DNA from: Cryptococcus deneoformans JEC21
Lineage: Eukaryota; Basidiomycota; Tremellomycetes; Tremellales; Cryptococcaceae
NCBI RefSeq assembly: GCF_000091045.1
Contig: NC_006683.1
Span: 1-64,000, forward strand
Direction: 5' to 3'
Length of the DNA stretch: 64,000 nucleotides
Below are positions 33,251 through 45,970 of the stretch, piece by piece; within the stretch, counting starts at the first letter, position 1, and each line of letters starts with the position of its first letter. Under the pieces are notes generated by a model, which saw only the letters and a program-made list of their open reading frames with translations, made no database searches and had not been told where the DNA came from. The position numbers were made by a program, and so were the translations under genes.

Positions 33251-36203
33251 ATACCCTTCACAAACTCCGTACCCCCACCCTCCTCCTCCTTGTCCCCAGC
33301 CTCCCCTCCTCCTCCTCCTCCTCCTCCCCCTCCTCCACGCACCTCCCCCACCTTTTTATCCTCCACGAACGGCGCACACCAAATCGCCAACGCCGCCATC
33401 GTGACCGCCGCACTAAACGTCTGAACCCACACCATCCACGCCCGAGCCATCAATTTCGGGTGTTTGTGAAACATGTAGTAAGATGTGAGCGTGATCGCAT
33501 GGCATGCGCGATACGTGTATTGGATAGTCTCATAGTCCGCAGAGGAAAGCGTGATGGACAAAGACGGAGGACAGGCTCGGATCCGCGAGATGAGCCGCCG
33601 AAGGGATGGTCGGAAGAGGTAGACTGAAAAGCTGAAATCAGTCTCCATGCCTTATTTCTACATTTGAACACTCACGCATAGCTTTATAATGGCACACTGC
33701 AAATCAGGGCGTTAATATCAGTCACCGGGGTTTATTAACGCAAAAAAAAAGGGACATACTTGAAGTTGTAGTCGTTTGTAACGCCTTTGCATCATCGCCC
33801 GAAAACCCATCTACGGGATCGGGCAAGGGCTCCCCTCTCAATAACGGGCAGTGCACCGCGGGGATCGTGGTGACACTTGGAACCAATCAGCACTTTTCAT
33901 CCCAATTAAAATTAAATAAAAAAAACCTACTCAAACTGCATCAACAACCGTTTCACATCTTCCACCCTATCCCACGTCGCCGGCGCACTATCTGGCAAAC
34001 ATCCCACCTCAATCACCCGACTCTTCACCAGTCTGATGAAATCGTACTTTTTATACGCCAGCGGAGGCACCCCCTTGGGGTACGCCGTCTCGATATACTC
34101 CACCGGAATCGATGCCCTTTGCCCATGATTGAGACAGATTAAACAGTCAAGGACGTACACCTCGTGCCACACCCGACGCCTAAACTCTCGCTCTTCCGCC
34201 GGGAAAGACGGGTGCGGATCGCGATGCAGTCCCAGCTGGAGAGCAGATGAAGTCATCTGCCGTAACCAGTAAAAGTTGCTCGCCTTTGTACCGCGCCACC
34301 CAAAACCGACAAACAACGTACAGAGCGCCAACGCTTGCGTACCCGCTATGCTCGCCGCCCAGCCGAAACGGGTGTCAAAGCATGCTTGGACCGCGTCCCA
34401 GTACGTGGCGACAAGAGGCGCGTCTTCGTCTTGCTCGAGGTCAAGGTAAGCTTCAAGCGTGAGGACCATGAGTACGACAGCAAGTTTGTGTGGTGAAAGC
34501 GGATTCGCAGGCGTGGGCGAATAGACGGCAGGAAAGTAGACATTCTCAAATTCTTCTCGTTGGAGAATGGTCTGGTACCATTGTGACGTCTTCCAGAACC
34601 TCTCTGCCTTCTGTGCCGTCACCTCGCTAGACGGAAGAACTTTGATAATCCGCTTTAGCCGCTCAAACACAAGGCGTCGCTGATTGAGATCTTCAGGGGA
34701 AAAAGGGGGGTGAGAGTGGGCATGGCCCGTGCCGATGATCATCGCCGGAGCCGCATTCTCTCCCGCCCATTCATCCTCGCGCTTTCCTTCAGGCGCAGAA
34801 GAAGCTTCCGTCAAAAGGGACTGAACGGCAATGCGGCGAGAAGGAGGAAGGTTGGCCGCTGCAGACGAAAGCGGCGTCGCGACCGTAAAGCTGGGCGTAG
34901 ACATGGCATGTATCGGTGATCCTTCGGGAAGTGGGGACTTTGGTGATTTGGGTGATTTCGTCTCTTCACCTTTGCTATCAGCGTTCGCACTGGGCAGAGA
35001 CGCAAAGCCCCCATCGAGGTACTCTGGCGCCAAAAGCGGGTGGGTGGTGGAAGTCGTCGAGCGGTGGGCTTGTAAGAGAGCTGCTTCGAGCTGCTGAATC
35101 CTTTCGTGCAATTGCTTTGTCGAGGCGAGAACAAGTCGCTTTCCGTTCATGCAACTGAGATCACCGTCCGGACAAACCAATGCACACCCTCTCCGTCTGC
35201 CTATGAAATGTCAGCGTCGCTCCCTGACAAGAAGACTTACAGTTGGAACATGGAAACACCCGATCGCACTTTGCTTTCAATCGTCTACATTCTGCACAAC
35301 TCTTCTTCAGCCCTTCACCCCTTTTTTTGACCTGAGATTCCTTTTCCTTCTTCTCATCCTTTCCATCGTCGTTCTCTTGCTTCACTTTCTTGGCGGATTC
35401 TGGAGTCGCATCTGGAACCGGGGCAGGCGCACTCTCCCTTCTTTTCAACCCTGCCAAAGTCAAACCAGCTTCCAATTCATCACTTCCCGCCTCCAAGCCC
35501 ATCTGATCGGCATTCAAATGCCCCTCGCTGCCCCTTGAACGCTTTTTGACTCCTTCTTTCGATGCAGACGACCGGTCATCCTTCTTCATGTCGGGCGGAA
35601 TGACGGGAAGTGGATGCTTGCGCGGACGACCTCGTTTTTTAGGAGGCGGGTTGTCATCTTCCGCTGCGGCTGCATGTGAACTCTCGGCTTTTAGTTTCTC
35701 TTCCGCGCGAGATGTAGACTGTTCAAGCACAGATGCACGATTGGTCGCAGGAGGATGAATCGACTGATGACGGACTGGTGAAGAAGGCTCAGGACGCCAG
35801 GAAGGAGGTGCTGCGTAGGACATCATGTGCGGTTGAGGGCCGGTTGGGTGTGAATACGGATGTGAATAAGGATGATGAGGGTGAGGTGGCGGTAACTGGC
35901 CATGGCCATGAGTATACTCGTGTTCGCGCTGAAAGCGTTGCGGTGGCGGCTGGTAATAGTCTCGATAGTAATTTTGATATTGTGGTGGAGGCATGGCGTA
36001 CGGATGTGTTGGCTCGTGTCCATGAACCGGCGGAGGAGGTGGGTGAGAATACATAGGATAATCTGCTGGCATGGCAGGGCGAGGCTGCTGCGGTAGAGTC
36101 AGTAATGTTTGAAGGAATGCAGCAATCAACTCACTCGTGGTTCAGAATTTGGATGGGTAACGTATGACCGATAGGGAGTCTCATGTGATGAAGATGAGGT
36201 CAT
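33145..36203 (-). CDS. Zn2Cys6 transcription factor with AT-hook
   Basis: A nuclear regulator. The ATG at 36201-36203 starts MTSSSSHETPYRSYV; an intron (GTGAGTTG...CCGCAG) leads to a Pro/His/Tyr-rich region (MYSHPPPPPVHGHEP). It is followed by an AT-hook (PPPKKRGRPRKHP), then the zinc cluster split by an intron: CAECRRLKAKCDRVFPCSN, C, then RRRGCALVCP. A coiled dimer element follows (LHERIQQLEAALLQA). The middle domain is a normal Fungal_trans region (GFGWRGTKASNFYWLRQM, ALQLGLHRDPHPS, RRRVWHEVYVLDCLICLNHG). The C-terminal exon contains a Gly-only run from a (CCT)n microsatellite at 33304-33335. Its last 106 bases overlap, antisense, the last exon proposed for the plus-strand gene at 32844. 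Target genes unknown. Confidence 0.85.
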
Positions 36204-37319
36204 GATGATGCCCCAAAGTTATTCGTCGAGAAGACGAATGGTATCTTGATATTCGTCGTTTTGAATGTGTATCAAGTGGTATAGATACAGGGTCCAGATG
36301 ATCGATGGGTATTTCGCCTTTTGAAAGTATTGTTCGACTGACTGGTTATCTCAATTATACCTTTGATTGTATATGGAAAACAATTCGTCGACAAGGGAAA
36401 TCAAAGCCTTCAAGTTTGGCTGTCGATGCAGAGTGATGGATGGCTCGACGAGTACTTCAACGCGCTGATTTCGCCCTTTTTGTCGGTTGCCGATTGATAT
36501 ATGCCGGGTATAATTTGGATATATACCTTGAACAATACCCGTCGAAGGCTTTTGGGCGTATAATCGTCGAAATAAAGACAAAGAAGGAGATTGTAAAGAA
36601 GCTGAACGACAAGTTCTTGGGTGTTCGTTCACCCAAAGTCGTCGGACACATGTGATGATCGACGAGGTCTGGATTACGAATACGATACAAATACAACATT
36701 TAATTGAACGAAAATCAAATACAAAATCTTAACGGCAAATTTGTAATTGTATTAACATTGCAATAGAAAAATCGTAATCAGATGGAGGTTTACGGGAATC
36801 CGTCCCCTTCCACAAAAACTCTAAATTGCCGTTCGCCGCCGAACAACTGTCGTAATCCATATTCGATGGTAACGTACAAAGCTGCAAATCTCATGAATGC
36901 AATTATCTTAACTGCAAAGTCGTACGTAAGCTATTGCGACTTGAGAGTGCGAAGGTGAAAGGATGATGTATATGCTGGCTGCGACGATCAAAGCCCGACT
37001 GGTGGGATTCGGCGTGAATCGCTGGGCTTTCTAAATCGTGAACAAGTACAAAACATGGCGAAAGGTGTATATAAAGTGAAAACGAAGCTCTTCTGGGCAG
37101 CACATGGAAAGTTATGAATAAATAAAATTCTGGGCCACGACTGCGTAGACTTGACCACCGATAACTAACATGATACATAAACCCGACAGTGGACAAATCG
37201 GATCAACGCTACCTATCAACCTCATTAGAGATCCTCATGTAAGAAGATATAAGATATCTAGGTTTCATTGCCTCTCACCCCTTTTCGCATCTCTTAGCCT
37301 ACATCTCTTTTTGTTGCAC
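36204..37319. other. Intergenic, AT-rich, no supported gene
   Basis: Promoter side of the AT-hook regulator and 3' side of the epimerase gene. The centre (36690-36780) is strongly AT-rich. No recognisable protein or RNA. Confidence 0.55.
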
Positions 37320-38443
37320 CTAGTAAAATCCCTCCTCTCGCCAACCCAACATTCTTTCAGCTTTCGAGCAGTCAAACAGCACTTCATTTCCTTTCAACAC
37401 TCTCCTCAGCGTGCCTCTCATCTCACCTTTATACTCTGGGTATCGTCTCCTCCAAAAGATCTTGCGTACTCCTCTGCTGGCATATGGTGGGCGCGACAAT
37501 GAAAAACTCTTCGTGTGCCCGTTCTTTGAAAGTATCAGTCGAGGCGGTGAGGGCATGGACGCATGATCTCGCGACGGCATGGTTGGATACCCATCCCCAA
37601 AGATCTTTAGGTACCCCCTTCAGAGAGTGGAGGGAAGCAGGACTGACTCGACGGAAAAGGACGACAGCGTAAAAACGAAGAGTGGCCACGCGAAAGGAGG
37701 GGAATCGTCGGACGAATGTGTCTGCTTCCAGTTCACAGAAGCTGCAATATGATCAGATGATGGTAGTTTTCCTTGGAAATGGGCCTACAACTCATTGTGT
37801 CGCCGCAGAGTAAGCATCTTCAGGACGGCAAGGATGCTTTTTGTCGAGAGGTAAGTAATCATATCTGGGCCGTTGCGAGTACACTAGAGACGTAAAGACC
37901 TCAGCATTCACAATCTGAAGGAGTTTATCGGGGCAAAAGACAGGTTTCGCCATCACTCACACATTCCTACCGCATTCACACTCGAAGCCATCGCCACTCG
38001 ATTGATACCTAATACAGCAGCAATTGAAAGCTTATTGTAAGACATGGCAACGTTGGCATTGTGTACTCACTTTCAATAGGCTATCAACTCGTTGAACATG
38101 ATCTCTCGATGCTTCTTACTTACCCAAGGTTCTACAGGCCTTTCCAGTCTCGTATACTTTGCTGTAAGATGTACAATCCCATCACACCCTTTACACACTC
38201 CCCGTACACCTCATAATCCTCCGCAGATCCCACGACATAGGTGTACCCTTTCATACTCTCCACCTTGACCCTTTGTCTGGGACTTTCTGCAGGAAGTATA
38301 TCAAGTGCGACGACAGAGTGACCGAGAGAGAGAAGATACTGGCAAAGCTGCCTACCGACGAGGCCGGCGACGCCTGTGGCACAGATTTGGAGAGGGTTGG
38401 GCGTCGGAGATGGAGAGCGGAGTATCGGTACGTAAGGCTGCAT
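37320..38443 (-). pseudogene. NAD-dependent epimerase/dehydratase (extended SDR), frame-broken
   Basis: The ATG at 38441-38443 leads to an extended-SDR Rossmann start (QICATGVAGLVGRQLCQYLL, SLGHSVVALDI). The family motif is TGGAGFVG, so one glycine is replaced by Val. Later pieces are CDGIVHLTAKYTRLERPVEP, GINRVAMASSVNAVGM, YDYLPLDKKHPCRPEDAYS, CELEADTFVRRFP and FKERAHEEFFIVAPTICQQR. The end is YPEYKGEMRGTLRRVLKGNE then LFDCSKAERMLGW. Two joins need a frame change with no fitting intron: near 38186-38191 (one base missing) and near 37460 (one base extra, or a 34-bp intron). Either the gene is dying or the assembly has indel errors here. A substrate cannot be assigned. Confidence 0.65.
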
Positions 38444-39077
38444 GGTTGATGCGATGCTGGATCTTGGTAACAGGGATATCCACGACAGTAATTATATACC
38501 TTGGCCGAGGAAGTCAGAAGAATTGGACTTCGACATTAAATCATTCCATCGAAGTCGAACGAGAACAGACCCGAAATAACAACACCCCCTGCTCTCTGCC
38601 ACCGTTTCAGCTGAGTTCCTAGTCCGAAGAGCACACACTTGTTCGATGTCTTGTTATTGGCGGTTATGTCTTCGGCTATATGTTTATAGTTGGAAAGGGA
38701 TGTCTGCAGTGAGCAGATACAGGGGTAGGGCCCGGTCGGAATCGGATCTCATCGATCACCAAAGGATGGTCCATGTCAAGGGACGATCATTTGAATGAGG
38801 GTTAAAGTGAGTGTCGAAGGCTGATATGAGCATTTTGATGAGATGCTGAGAAGCAAGAAGGTTGAAGAAAATGAGATAGTAGTCGACAAAGAAATGGGCA
38901 AGGGGAGTTGAAGTCGTTTGAAAGCAGTGAGCAAAAACTAAGGACGACGTTAGGCCAAATTTGTGTTCATGATTTTTCTTTACTGCTGATAATGCTCTAA
39001 CTAACACACTCTCTATTCTCTTCATCCCTCCCTTGCTCCGTTTCTCTCAATCCTTCCTTTCAGCTTCTGGACTAGTT
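38444..39077. other. Intergenic, no supported gene
   Basis: Upstream region of the epimerase gene and downstream region of the small gene at 39078. A minus-strand open frame at 38756-39025 shows no motif and lacks a convincing context. Confidence 0.5.
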
Positions 39078-39382
39078 TCACTTGCCTTCAGGTTTCGAGG
39101 ACGAAAACGCGCTCTTGATGTAACTACTGATCCTGGGGAAATATGAATCACTTTGAGAAGAGGACGAAGGGGCAGCAGTAGTCTGGGCAAGGGGGATTCT
39201 GGGCTCCTACAATAAATCATCATACTACGTAATAGTCAGGACGATTAAAAAAAACTGAAAATCAAGAGGGACAGTACATAATATTGGTCAAGGAAATATT
39301 GACTAGATTGCGAGAATGACTGATTGCCTGAGGAGGCAGTTTCACCAACAGTGGATAGCGTTGAGGATTGGGAATTGGGCAT
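39078..39382 (-). CDS. Small two-exon protein, unknown
   Basis: A short spliced gene. The ATG at 39380-39382 sits in a good context (AAACAAAAATG). Exon 1 encodes MPNSQSSTLSTVGETASSGN and a following QSFSQSSQYFLDQYY. A GT-AG intron of about 70 bp (GTACTG...TTGTAG) follows. Exon 2 encodes EPRIPLAQTTAAPSSSSQ, SDSYFPRISSYIKSAFSSS and KPEGK, then TGA at 39078-39080. The product is about 77 residues, Ser-rich, with no signal peptide or membrane segment. I recognise no family. Upstream there is a TTTTATAG element near 39484. Confidence 0.5.
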
Positions 39383-40938
39383 TTTTGTTTATTTGGTCAG
39401 TCCGTTGTTAAAATAATTGTTGTTAAAGTTTTGTCAATGATTAGGGACGACAGGAGGGCAGACGAGGCTAACCCGAGTCAGCTTTTATAGACCGCCATGC
39501 TGACAGCAAGCGGCTCGTCAAATCTTCTTAGCGAAGACTTATTTCTTTTCATGTATGGATCACAATAATAGCTTGCGAACTGGGAATCGGATGGGTTGTT
39601 GGAGTGTTAATTCAGCTCCTTTTGTTATGGGTCATGTTCTTTTTTGTAATCGTTTGTACTACCTACCTGACGACTGCTGATACGATGATATGATCCGGCC
39701 GAAACACAAATGCACTCAGGTAAACGCCAATGAAGCTTTTCGTAATCTCATTTACCATACTGTTCTTCGGAAGGACAATATTCGCGAGATTAATCATTAA
39801 GAAATACGATGAAGCTCGTTGGTTCATGGTGACGACAATATTTGTAAGGTACAGAAAAGGTGATTAGACCTTAAGTATAATTGCGTTTTGGGAAGTTCGA
39901 TCCATTGACCACTCAAGAAAAAAGATGATAGTGATGATGCGCATGCGGTAAGAAGGCTGATGGCTCGTAAGAGGAAACATCTGTCTCTATCAATAAAATT
40001 TCACCGGCTGAGAAGAGACTGAATGGAGGCCGAGACAATCTAGCCGACGATGTCTTGCAGATTTCGGAAATAGCGATACATCGAAACAAAGCCACTTTAA
40101 GAGATGCTACAGGAGATGGAGATAACAGTCGAGGAAAATGATGGACTACGTGTAAACGTCAGTGCGGTACTCGACCGAGACCTGCGACATGCAAGTCCTT
40201 CAAATGGAGGTCGAAAAAGAGGCATACACATGAATATGGAGAGCGAGCAGTAGGAAGTAGAATAATTGTTGTTGCATACATACAACATTGATACGGGAAT
40301 AGTGAAATTAAAAAGAGGATGGGGTATATATCATACGATATCCAACGAAAATCACAAACTAGACCCGATAACCTAATCACCAGTCAGCACCATTCTTCTC
40401 AATCATGAAGCCAGAAAGGAAGAGAGGATAGAAGGTGAGAGAATCAGGGGGTTGAAGATAAAGGTAGCCTCAGAGCAAAACCCCTTTGAGGGGCCGCATT
40501 CGGAGTGAGCTGAGTTAAGATTTTTCATCCAGCATGGGAAAAAATGGAAGGAATAAGGTGAACACTGTGGAGAAAAGACTCACCTAAACGGCAAGGGAAC
40601 GGCTTGGCCAAATGCAGCGATTCAAAAATGGTTTAAAGAAAGAGAGATGAAAATTAAAAGGAACGAAGAAGATGCGAAAAGTTTCGGGGTAGCAGTTTTT
40701 GTCGAGACGAAGACTGTATTCCTTTACGTAATGGCCAAAAATTCAATTATATAATTTCTAGGTTTCAATCCAATTCGCATTAGGAGATCATTCAGGATGA
40801 TTAGAAAACATTCCCTAATGATGTTTGCCTCCACCTCAAATTTCCACCAGCCATCATCCGTCGCCCACTTTGTTCGCAGAATTCGCTCTTTACCCTGTTT
40901 TCATATCCAAAATTTCCTTCGAAAGCTTTTTTCGCAGG
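39383..40938. other. 1.55-kb gap between small gene and RRP12
   Basis: No protein-coding gene can be supported; open frames are short and lack ATG contexts. On the minus strand a GTGAGT follows a T/C-rich stretch near 40582, so a spliced non-coding transcript is possible. The last 100 bp before 40939 are the RRP12 promoter/5' UTR. Confidence 0.4.
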
Positions 40939-43900
40939 ATGAGCTCGACTGACTTCGCCGCCGAGCTGGAAAAGGTCCGCCGCTTGACCGGCTCTCAGCT
41001 TGTGCACCAATCAAAACCGGCCCAACTTTTGGTCGCCATCGAGTCTACCATCACCAGCGCTCTCAACGCATCTCCTCCCCACTCTTCTACAGCATACTTT
41101 GCATCTCTTCTCCAATGTCTTGAGAAGGCTTGCGCAGATGAAGTTGGAGATGATGAGGATATGGCTGAGACTGAAAACATGGGACAAGGAGCTCTTATCC
41201 CTGCCACACTTTACTTGCTCGCTATTGTTGTTCCCGAGACCCCCAACCAGGTCGTACTTTCCAAACTCTCATCTTTGCTCGAGTGTATTTTGCCTCTTTA
41301 CGACTCTGCTTTGGAACATCCTCCGGCTTTGCGCTCGCTGCTGCAAATCACAACCGCCGTTGTCCTCCTTGCTCCCCCTCAATTGTTGACCACCTCGCCT
41401 CTTCTCAAGAAGGCTTGGAATTATCTCCTCGAGCTCAACCTCGACCCTCGTCCGAAGGTCCGACATCTCGCTCAAGAAGGCGTACGTAAGGTGCTCACTA
41501 CCCCCATCCCTCCCAAGGTTGTTGCTGGGCAACATCCTTACCTCGCTAGGGCCCGAGAATGGGTAATGAATGTTCTTGAGGAAGAAGTCAAGACTGGTGG
41601 TGCTAAGGGCAAGAAGGCCAGGTTTGCAGATGCGGAGGATATGGAAGGAAAGAAGGCTATCTGGGTTGTACAGGGTCTTCGTGGATGGGTAGCTGTTTGG
41701 GGCGACGAAGTAAGTATTCCATTCACTATCGTTGATTCTTGTCTGACGAAACATAGCAATTGTCGGCGCTTAGCTCGACGCTCCTCTCTCTCCCTCCTCT
41801 CCCCCACCTCACGCCTCAAATTTATTCACTTCTTGCCTTGCTCTTGTCTCCTCCTCCGTCGGACGCCGCCTCGCCCACCCCCTCTGTTCTTACCAACCTT
41901 CCTACCATCCTTGACTCCTTGCTTTCCTCTCCCCCTTCCGCCGGCGATATGCCCACCTATCTCTCAGCGATCGCTGGAGCTCTCATCAAAATGTCTCTTC
42001 AAGATCCCACTTCCTTGGCCACCTACCTGCCCAAAGCTTGGAATTTGCTCTTCAAAGAGATCTTGCTTGCTCCCAGCGCTCCCAAGCCTGTTGTTGAGGC
42101 TGCCGTCTCTGCTCTCGGCCAAGGCGGTTTGATCAGGTATTGCATCACGGATGATCAGATCTTGGCTACTCTCAGCTATGTTCGGGGTGGAAGCCATCTT
42201 CCCGGTGCGAGGCAAAAGGGCAGAGCGCCCTTCTTATGGAAGCTGCTCTCTTCTCTTACATCCTCTTTGGGTTCCAACCCGGTCCGTCTTCCCCAGCTTC
42301 TCAAGCTCCTTGAGTCACTTATCTCCCGCCTTCGTCTCCGCGTCCTGCCTTCCGGGCCCAACCCTGGCGCTCCGGCTAAAGCCGATCCTTCAGGCCGATC
42401 ATCTGCTGCTGCGCAAGAGTTGTTGATGGATTTGATCAAGGAAGTTGGTGACCTGAGATCTCAACGAGGGTTCGAGTGGAAGGATGAGGTCGATGGAGTT
42501 GTGGGTATTGCCATAGAGGTTGTCGGTGTGCAAGGTGTTCTGGAGGTATTGCCTTTGAATATTGAGCCTGATGCGTGAGTCTCGTTTCAACTCTAGTGTA
42601 AATGTCTTGCTAACGATCTACAGATCGGGAACCCCTCCTCAGCCCGGTCGTGCCCATTTGCTCCCCCTTATCCGTTCACACAACACCAACTCTTCCCTCT
42701 CCTTCTTCTCGTCCTACTTCCGTCCTTTGTCTGAGCGCCTATTCTCCCTCAAGGTTGCCGCCGAAGAACGAGGTAGAGCACAGGAGGCTAAGATCTGGGA
42801 GGTTGTCGTCGGGCAGATTTGGGACTGTTTCCCAGGTTTCTGCGATATGCCTCGGGACATGAAGGACGGACTTGATGCTTCTTTCCTCGGTTTGATCACT
42901 TCCCTTCTCTACACCCAACCCGCACTCCTTCCTTCACTCCTCAAGGGTCTTTCCCTCCTCATTAGCTCTACAACCCGTCTTGCTTCTTCTGCTGCGCCTC
43001 AGGAAGAGCTTCTTAAGCAATTCGGCGTCTCTCAAATCGATGCCCAGGCGAACATGGCTCTGCTCAAGTCTTTGGCCAAGGATATGGTCTCTGTATTATT
43101 GAACGTATTCTCCAAGATGCCTCGTGAATCTAGGGGTATGGTCGGGGATGTTATTGGTCACTGGGTTGGGATTATGGAGCCTTCAGATTTGGTTGAGACA
43201 TATCAGACTGTTACCACTCACTTGTCTAATGCGCTTTCTGCTCCTCCTGCGCCTGCCAATGCCGGTGAAAGCCCCATTTCCCACACCATGCTCGATCTCT
43301 TGATTATTTTTGTTCCCCAACTCCCTCTCGCCCAATCTCTCGCATTGTTCAACGCTTCATCCACTCCTTCCTTGTTGCACCACCGTGACGCCACAGTACA
43401 GAAGAAATCCTATCGGCTCTTGAAGCGTCTCCTCGAGTCACCCACCTTGGCTCCCACTCTCACTCCCGTCTCCTACGCCGAGTTTGTGTCTAAGCTCCTT
43501 TCTTCTCAACCCCACATCGGCCCTGGTGCCCAACGTGACCGTCTTCAATTGCTAACCACTCTCGTAAACGTTCTTCCCCAGGACGGGCTTGATGTCTTAC
43601 CAGAGTTGGTCAGTGAAGCCGTGTTGGGTACTAAGGAGGTCAATGAAAAGGCAAGAGATGCTGGTTTCGAATTGGTCGTGGAGATGGGCAAGAAGATGGC
43701 CAAGGGTGGGAAAGTCAACCGAACTGAAGGGGAGGAGGATGGTGAGGTGGAGAACACATCAGTGGATGCCAGTGCGGAGGAGTACTTGACGATGGTCGCT
43801 GCTGGTTTGACTGGTACTACACCTCATATGATCAGTGCGAGCATCAATGCTTTATCAAGGTTACTGTTTGAGTTCAAAGGTATGCCTAGTCTTCAGACCC

Positions 43901-45159
43901 TAAGGGCGCATTACTGACAATGTCGCAGACCAGGTTTCTGACCAAACCACTTCCGAACTCCTTTCGACTCTCACCATCTTTCTCACCTCCAAGAACCGAG
44001 AGATTGTCAAATCCGCTCTTGGTTTCGCCAAGGTCACCATCGTCTCTCTTCCCATCGCCACGCTTCGCCCTCACCTTCCTCAACTCGTTCCCGCCCTTCT
44101 CGGTTGGGTGCACGACCACAAGAATCACTTTAAGTCCAAAACTATCCATATCTTTGAACGACTCATCCGTAGGTTCGGCTTCGACGAAGTTTACGCCAAC
44201 GCTGGTGAGAAGGTCGAAGAGAAGAAGGTTCTGGTTGGTATTAGGAAGAGGAAGGAGCGAGCTAAGAAGAAGCGAGCTGGTAAGGACGATGAGGAAGAGG
44301 AAGGTGGTAAGAGGCAAAGTATGGGCAACGCGTTCGATGATATCCTTTACAACTCCGACTCCGACTTGTCGTCTGATGAGGATGAGGATGCCCCTGCTAA
44401 GGGACGGAATCAGGCGCAGGGCAAGGGCCAGATCAAGGGCAAGAAAGCTCAGCAACAGCAACAACAGCAGCAGAGAGAAAAAAGAGAGAAGGGAGATGTT
44501 TACATCCGAAACGACGAGGATGAGCCCATGGATCTCCTGTCGAGATCAATTGCTGGTGGCGTCTCTAGTAAGTCATTCTATCATTCTAAACTATTATCAT
44601 ATTTCTAAGGCACATCTTGCAGCGAGTAACCCTGCTCTCCAAGCTCCCCGGCGTAAACCCGGTCAGCTCGCCTCTAAATTCCAAACTGACAAGTCCGGAA
44701 AACTTATCATCACCGACGACAACTCTGCCGACGAGGCTGATCCTTCTGCTTCTGCCGGTGCTGCCTTTATGGCTAACGTTGCCAACACTACTGCTGATGG
44801 CACTTACCGCGATTCTCGAGGTAACTTGAAGTTCAACCGTAACACCAAGCGAGCCCGAGAGGCGGAAGGTGATATATTGAGAGGTTTGGATGAGGAGGAT
44901 GCAAAGAAGGAGAACAAAATGAGAGAAAGGAAGAAGATGAGGAAACAGCTTGGTGAAGAGTTTAGGGCCAAGGTATGTTTTCCTCCTCGTCTCTCAGCTC
45001 TGGATGCTGACTGGCTATTTCTAGCGAGCCGGTGGTGATATCAAACGCGAAGGAGGACCTGATCCATACTCTTACGTCCCTCTCGGACAGACAGCGGGGA
45101 AGAAGGGAAAGAAAGGCAACTTCAACCTTACCAACAAGAAGAAGGGATCCAGAGGATAA
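40939..45159 (+). CDS. RRP12: Ribosomal RNA processing protein Rrp12 (HEAT-repeat)
   Basis: Karyopherin-like HEAT/ARM-repeat protein needed for maturation and export of both ribosomal subunits. Six exons (40939-41709, 41757-42574, 42624-43879, 43929-44567, 44623-44972, 45025-45159) give exactly 1323 codons, a 1322-residue protein. Motifs include LDPRPKVRHLAQEGVRKVL, FLTSKNREIVKSALGFAKV, LVPALLGWVHDHKNHFKSK and IFERLIRRFGFDEVYANAG. The C-terminal tail is charged, with SDSDLSSDEDEDAP, a Gln run, DPYSYVPLG and a Lys/Gly-rich end. I chose the ATG at 40939 because upstream in-frame codons lack a family match and a good context. It looks fully intact. Confidence 0.96.
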
Positions 45160-45970
45160 GTATTAGGAAGGTGCTCTCTTGGTTGTGGTAGCGTGTGGAA
45201 CCGTCTTCAAAATTTGTCTCTTTCTTCCAGTATATCCCTCCTTTTTTCAATGTATGCATTTTAGAATCTTTGGTGATGCTAAGGGTGCCGGTGCTATACA
45301 TGCAAGTGATGCAAGCTGATGAGTTCCATCTTCACTTACAGAAAGAGGCGCAATTTCTTCCATCACTGCATATATATCATCATCATTGTCTTCTTCAAAG
45401 AAGGCTGTCATCATGTCCGCGCCGTTCGTCTGCTATCTCCCACCTCTTTCACCTCCAAAGCAATACTTATAAACCTTAATAAAAATGCGCCTATAGGCAA
45501 GGCTATTAACCATTTTCATTGGAAGATTGCATAGCAATCTGGCCGATTGCATTTTCTCCTTTCTCACCGTCTGCAGGACTCATATTGGCCGGGATAAATC
45601 GAATAGCACAAAATACAGGTGGTTGAGGAACTTGATTGATAGTCAACAAACCGTCTTAAATGATACCCAATACATGATGCCGTGATCGGAAACAGCAGTC
45701 ACAGACGACCAGGAGTGGGCGCTCGGCTCGGCATAACACTTTCTACAGATTCCAGTAGACTAGTCTGTTGTTCCTCCCTGATCCTCGTATACTTTCTCGG
45801 CGTCAGCTCATCTCATCCACCTAGACATTTAGCGCTCGGCGCACGACCGGGGGACTTACCACCGCGAGGAGATCTGATATGTAGGTATGCTCTTCTGTGA
45901 AACCGGGATACTTGTCTATCAGATTACTCGCAAAGAAAATTACCTTGTTTCTCTGTTTCCAGCGTCAGCC
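45160..45970. other. Intergenic between convergent RRP12 and regulator
   Basis: 3' UTR material: T-rich at 45214-45250, AT-rich at 45360-45500. No gene seen. Confidence 0.6.

Noticed and set aside
38756..39025. Minus-strand frame of 89 residues
   Set aside because: No good ATG context, no motif, and it overlaps the 3' side of the better-supported small gene region.
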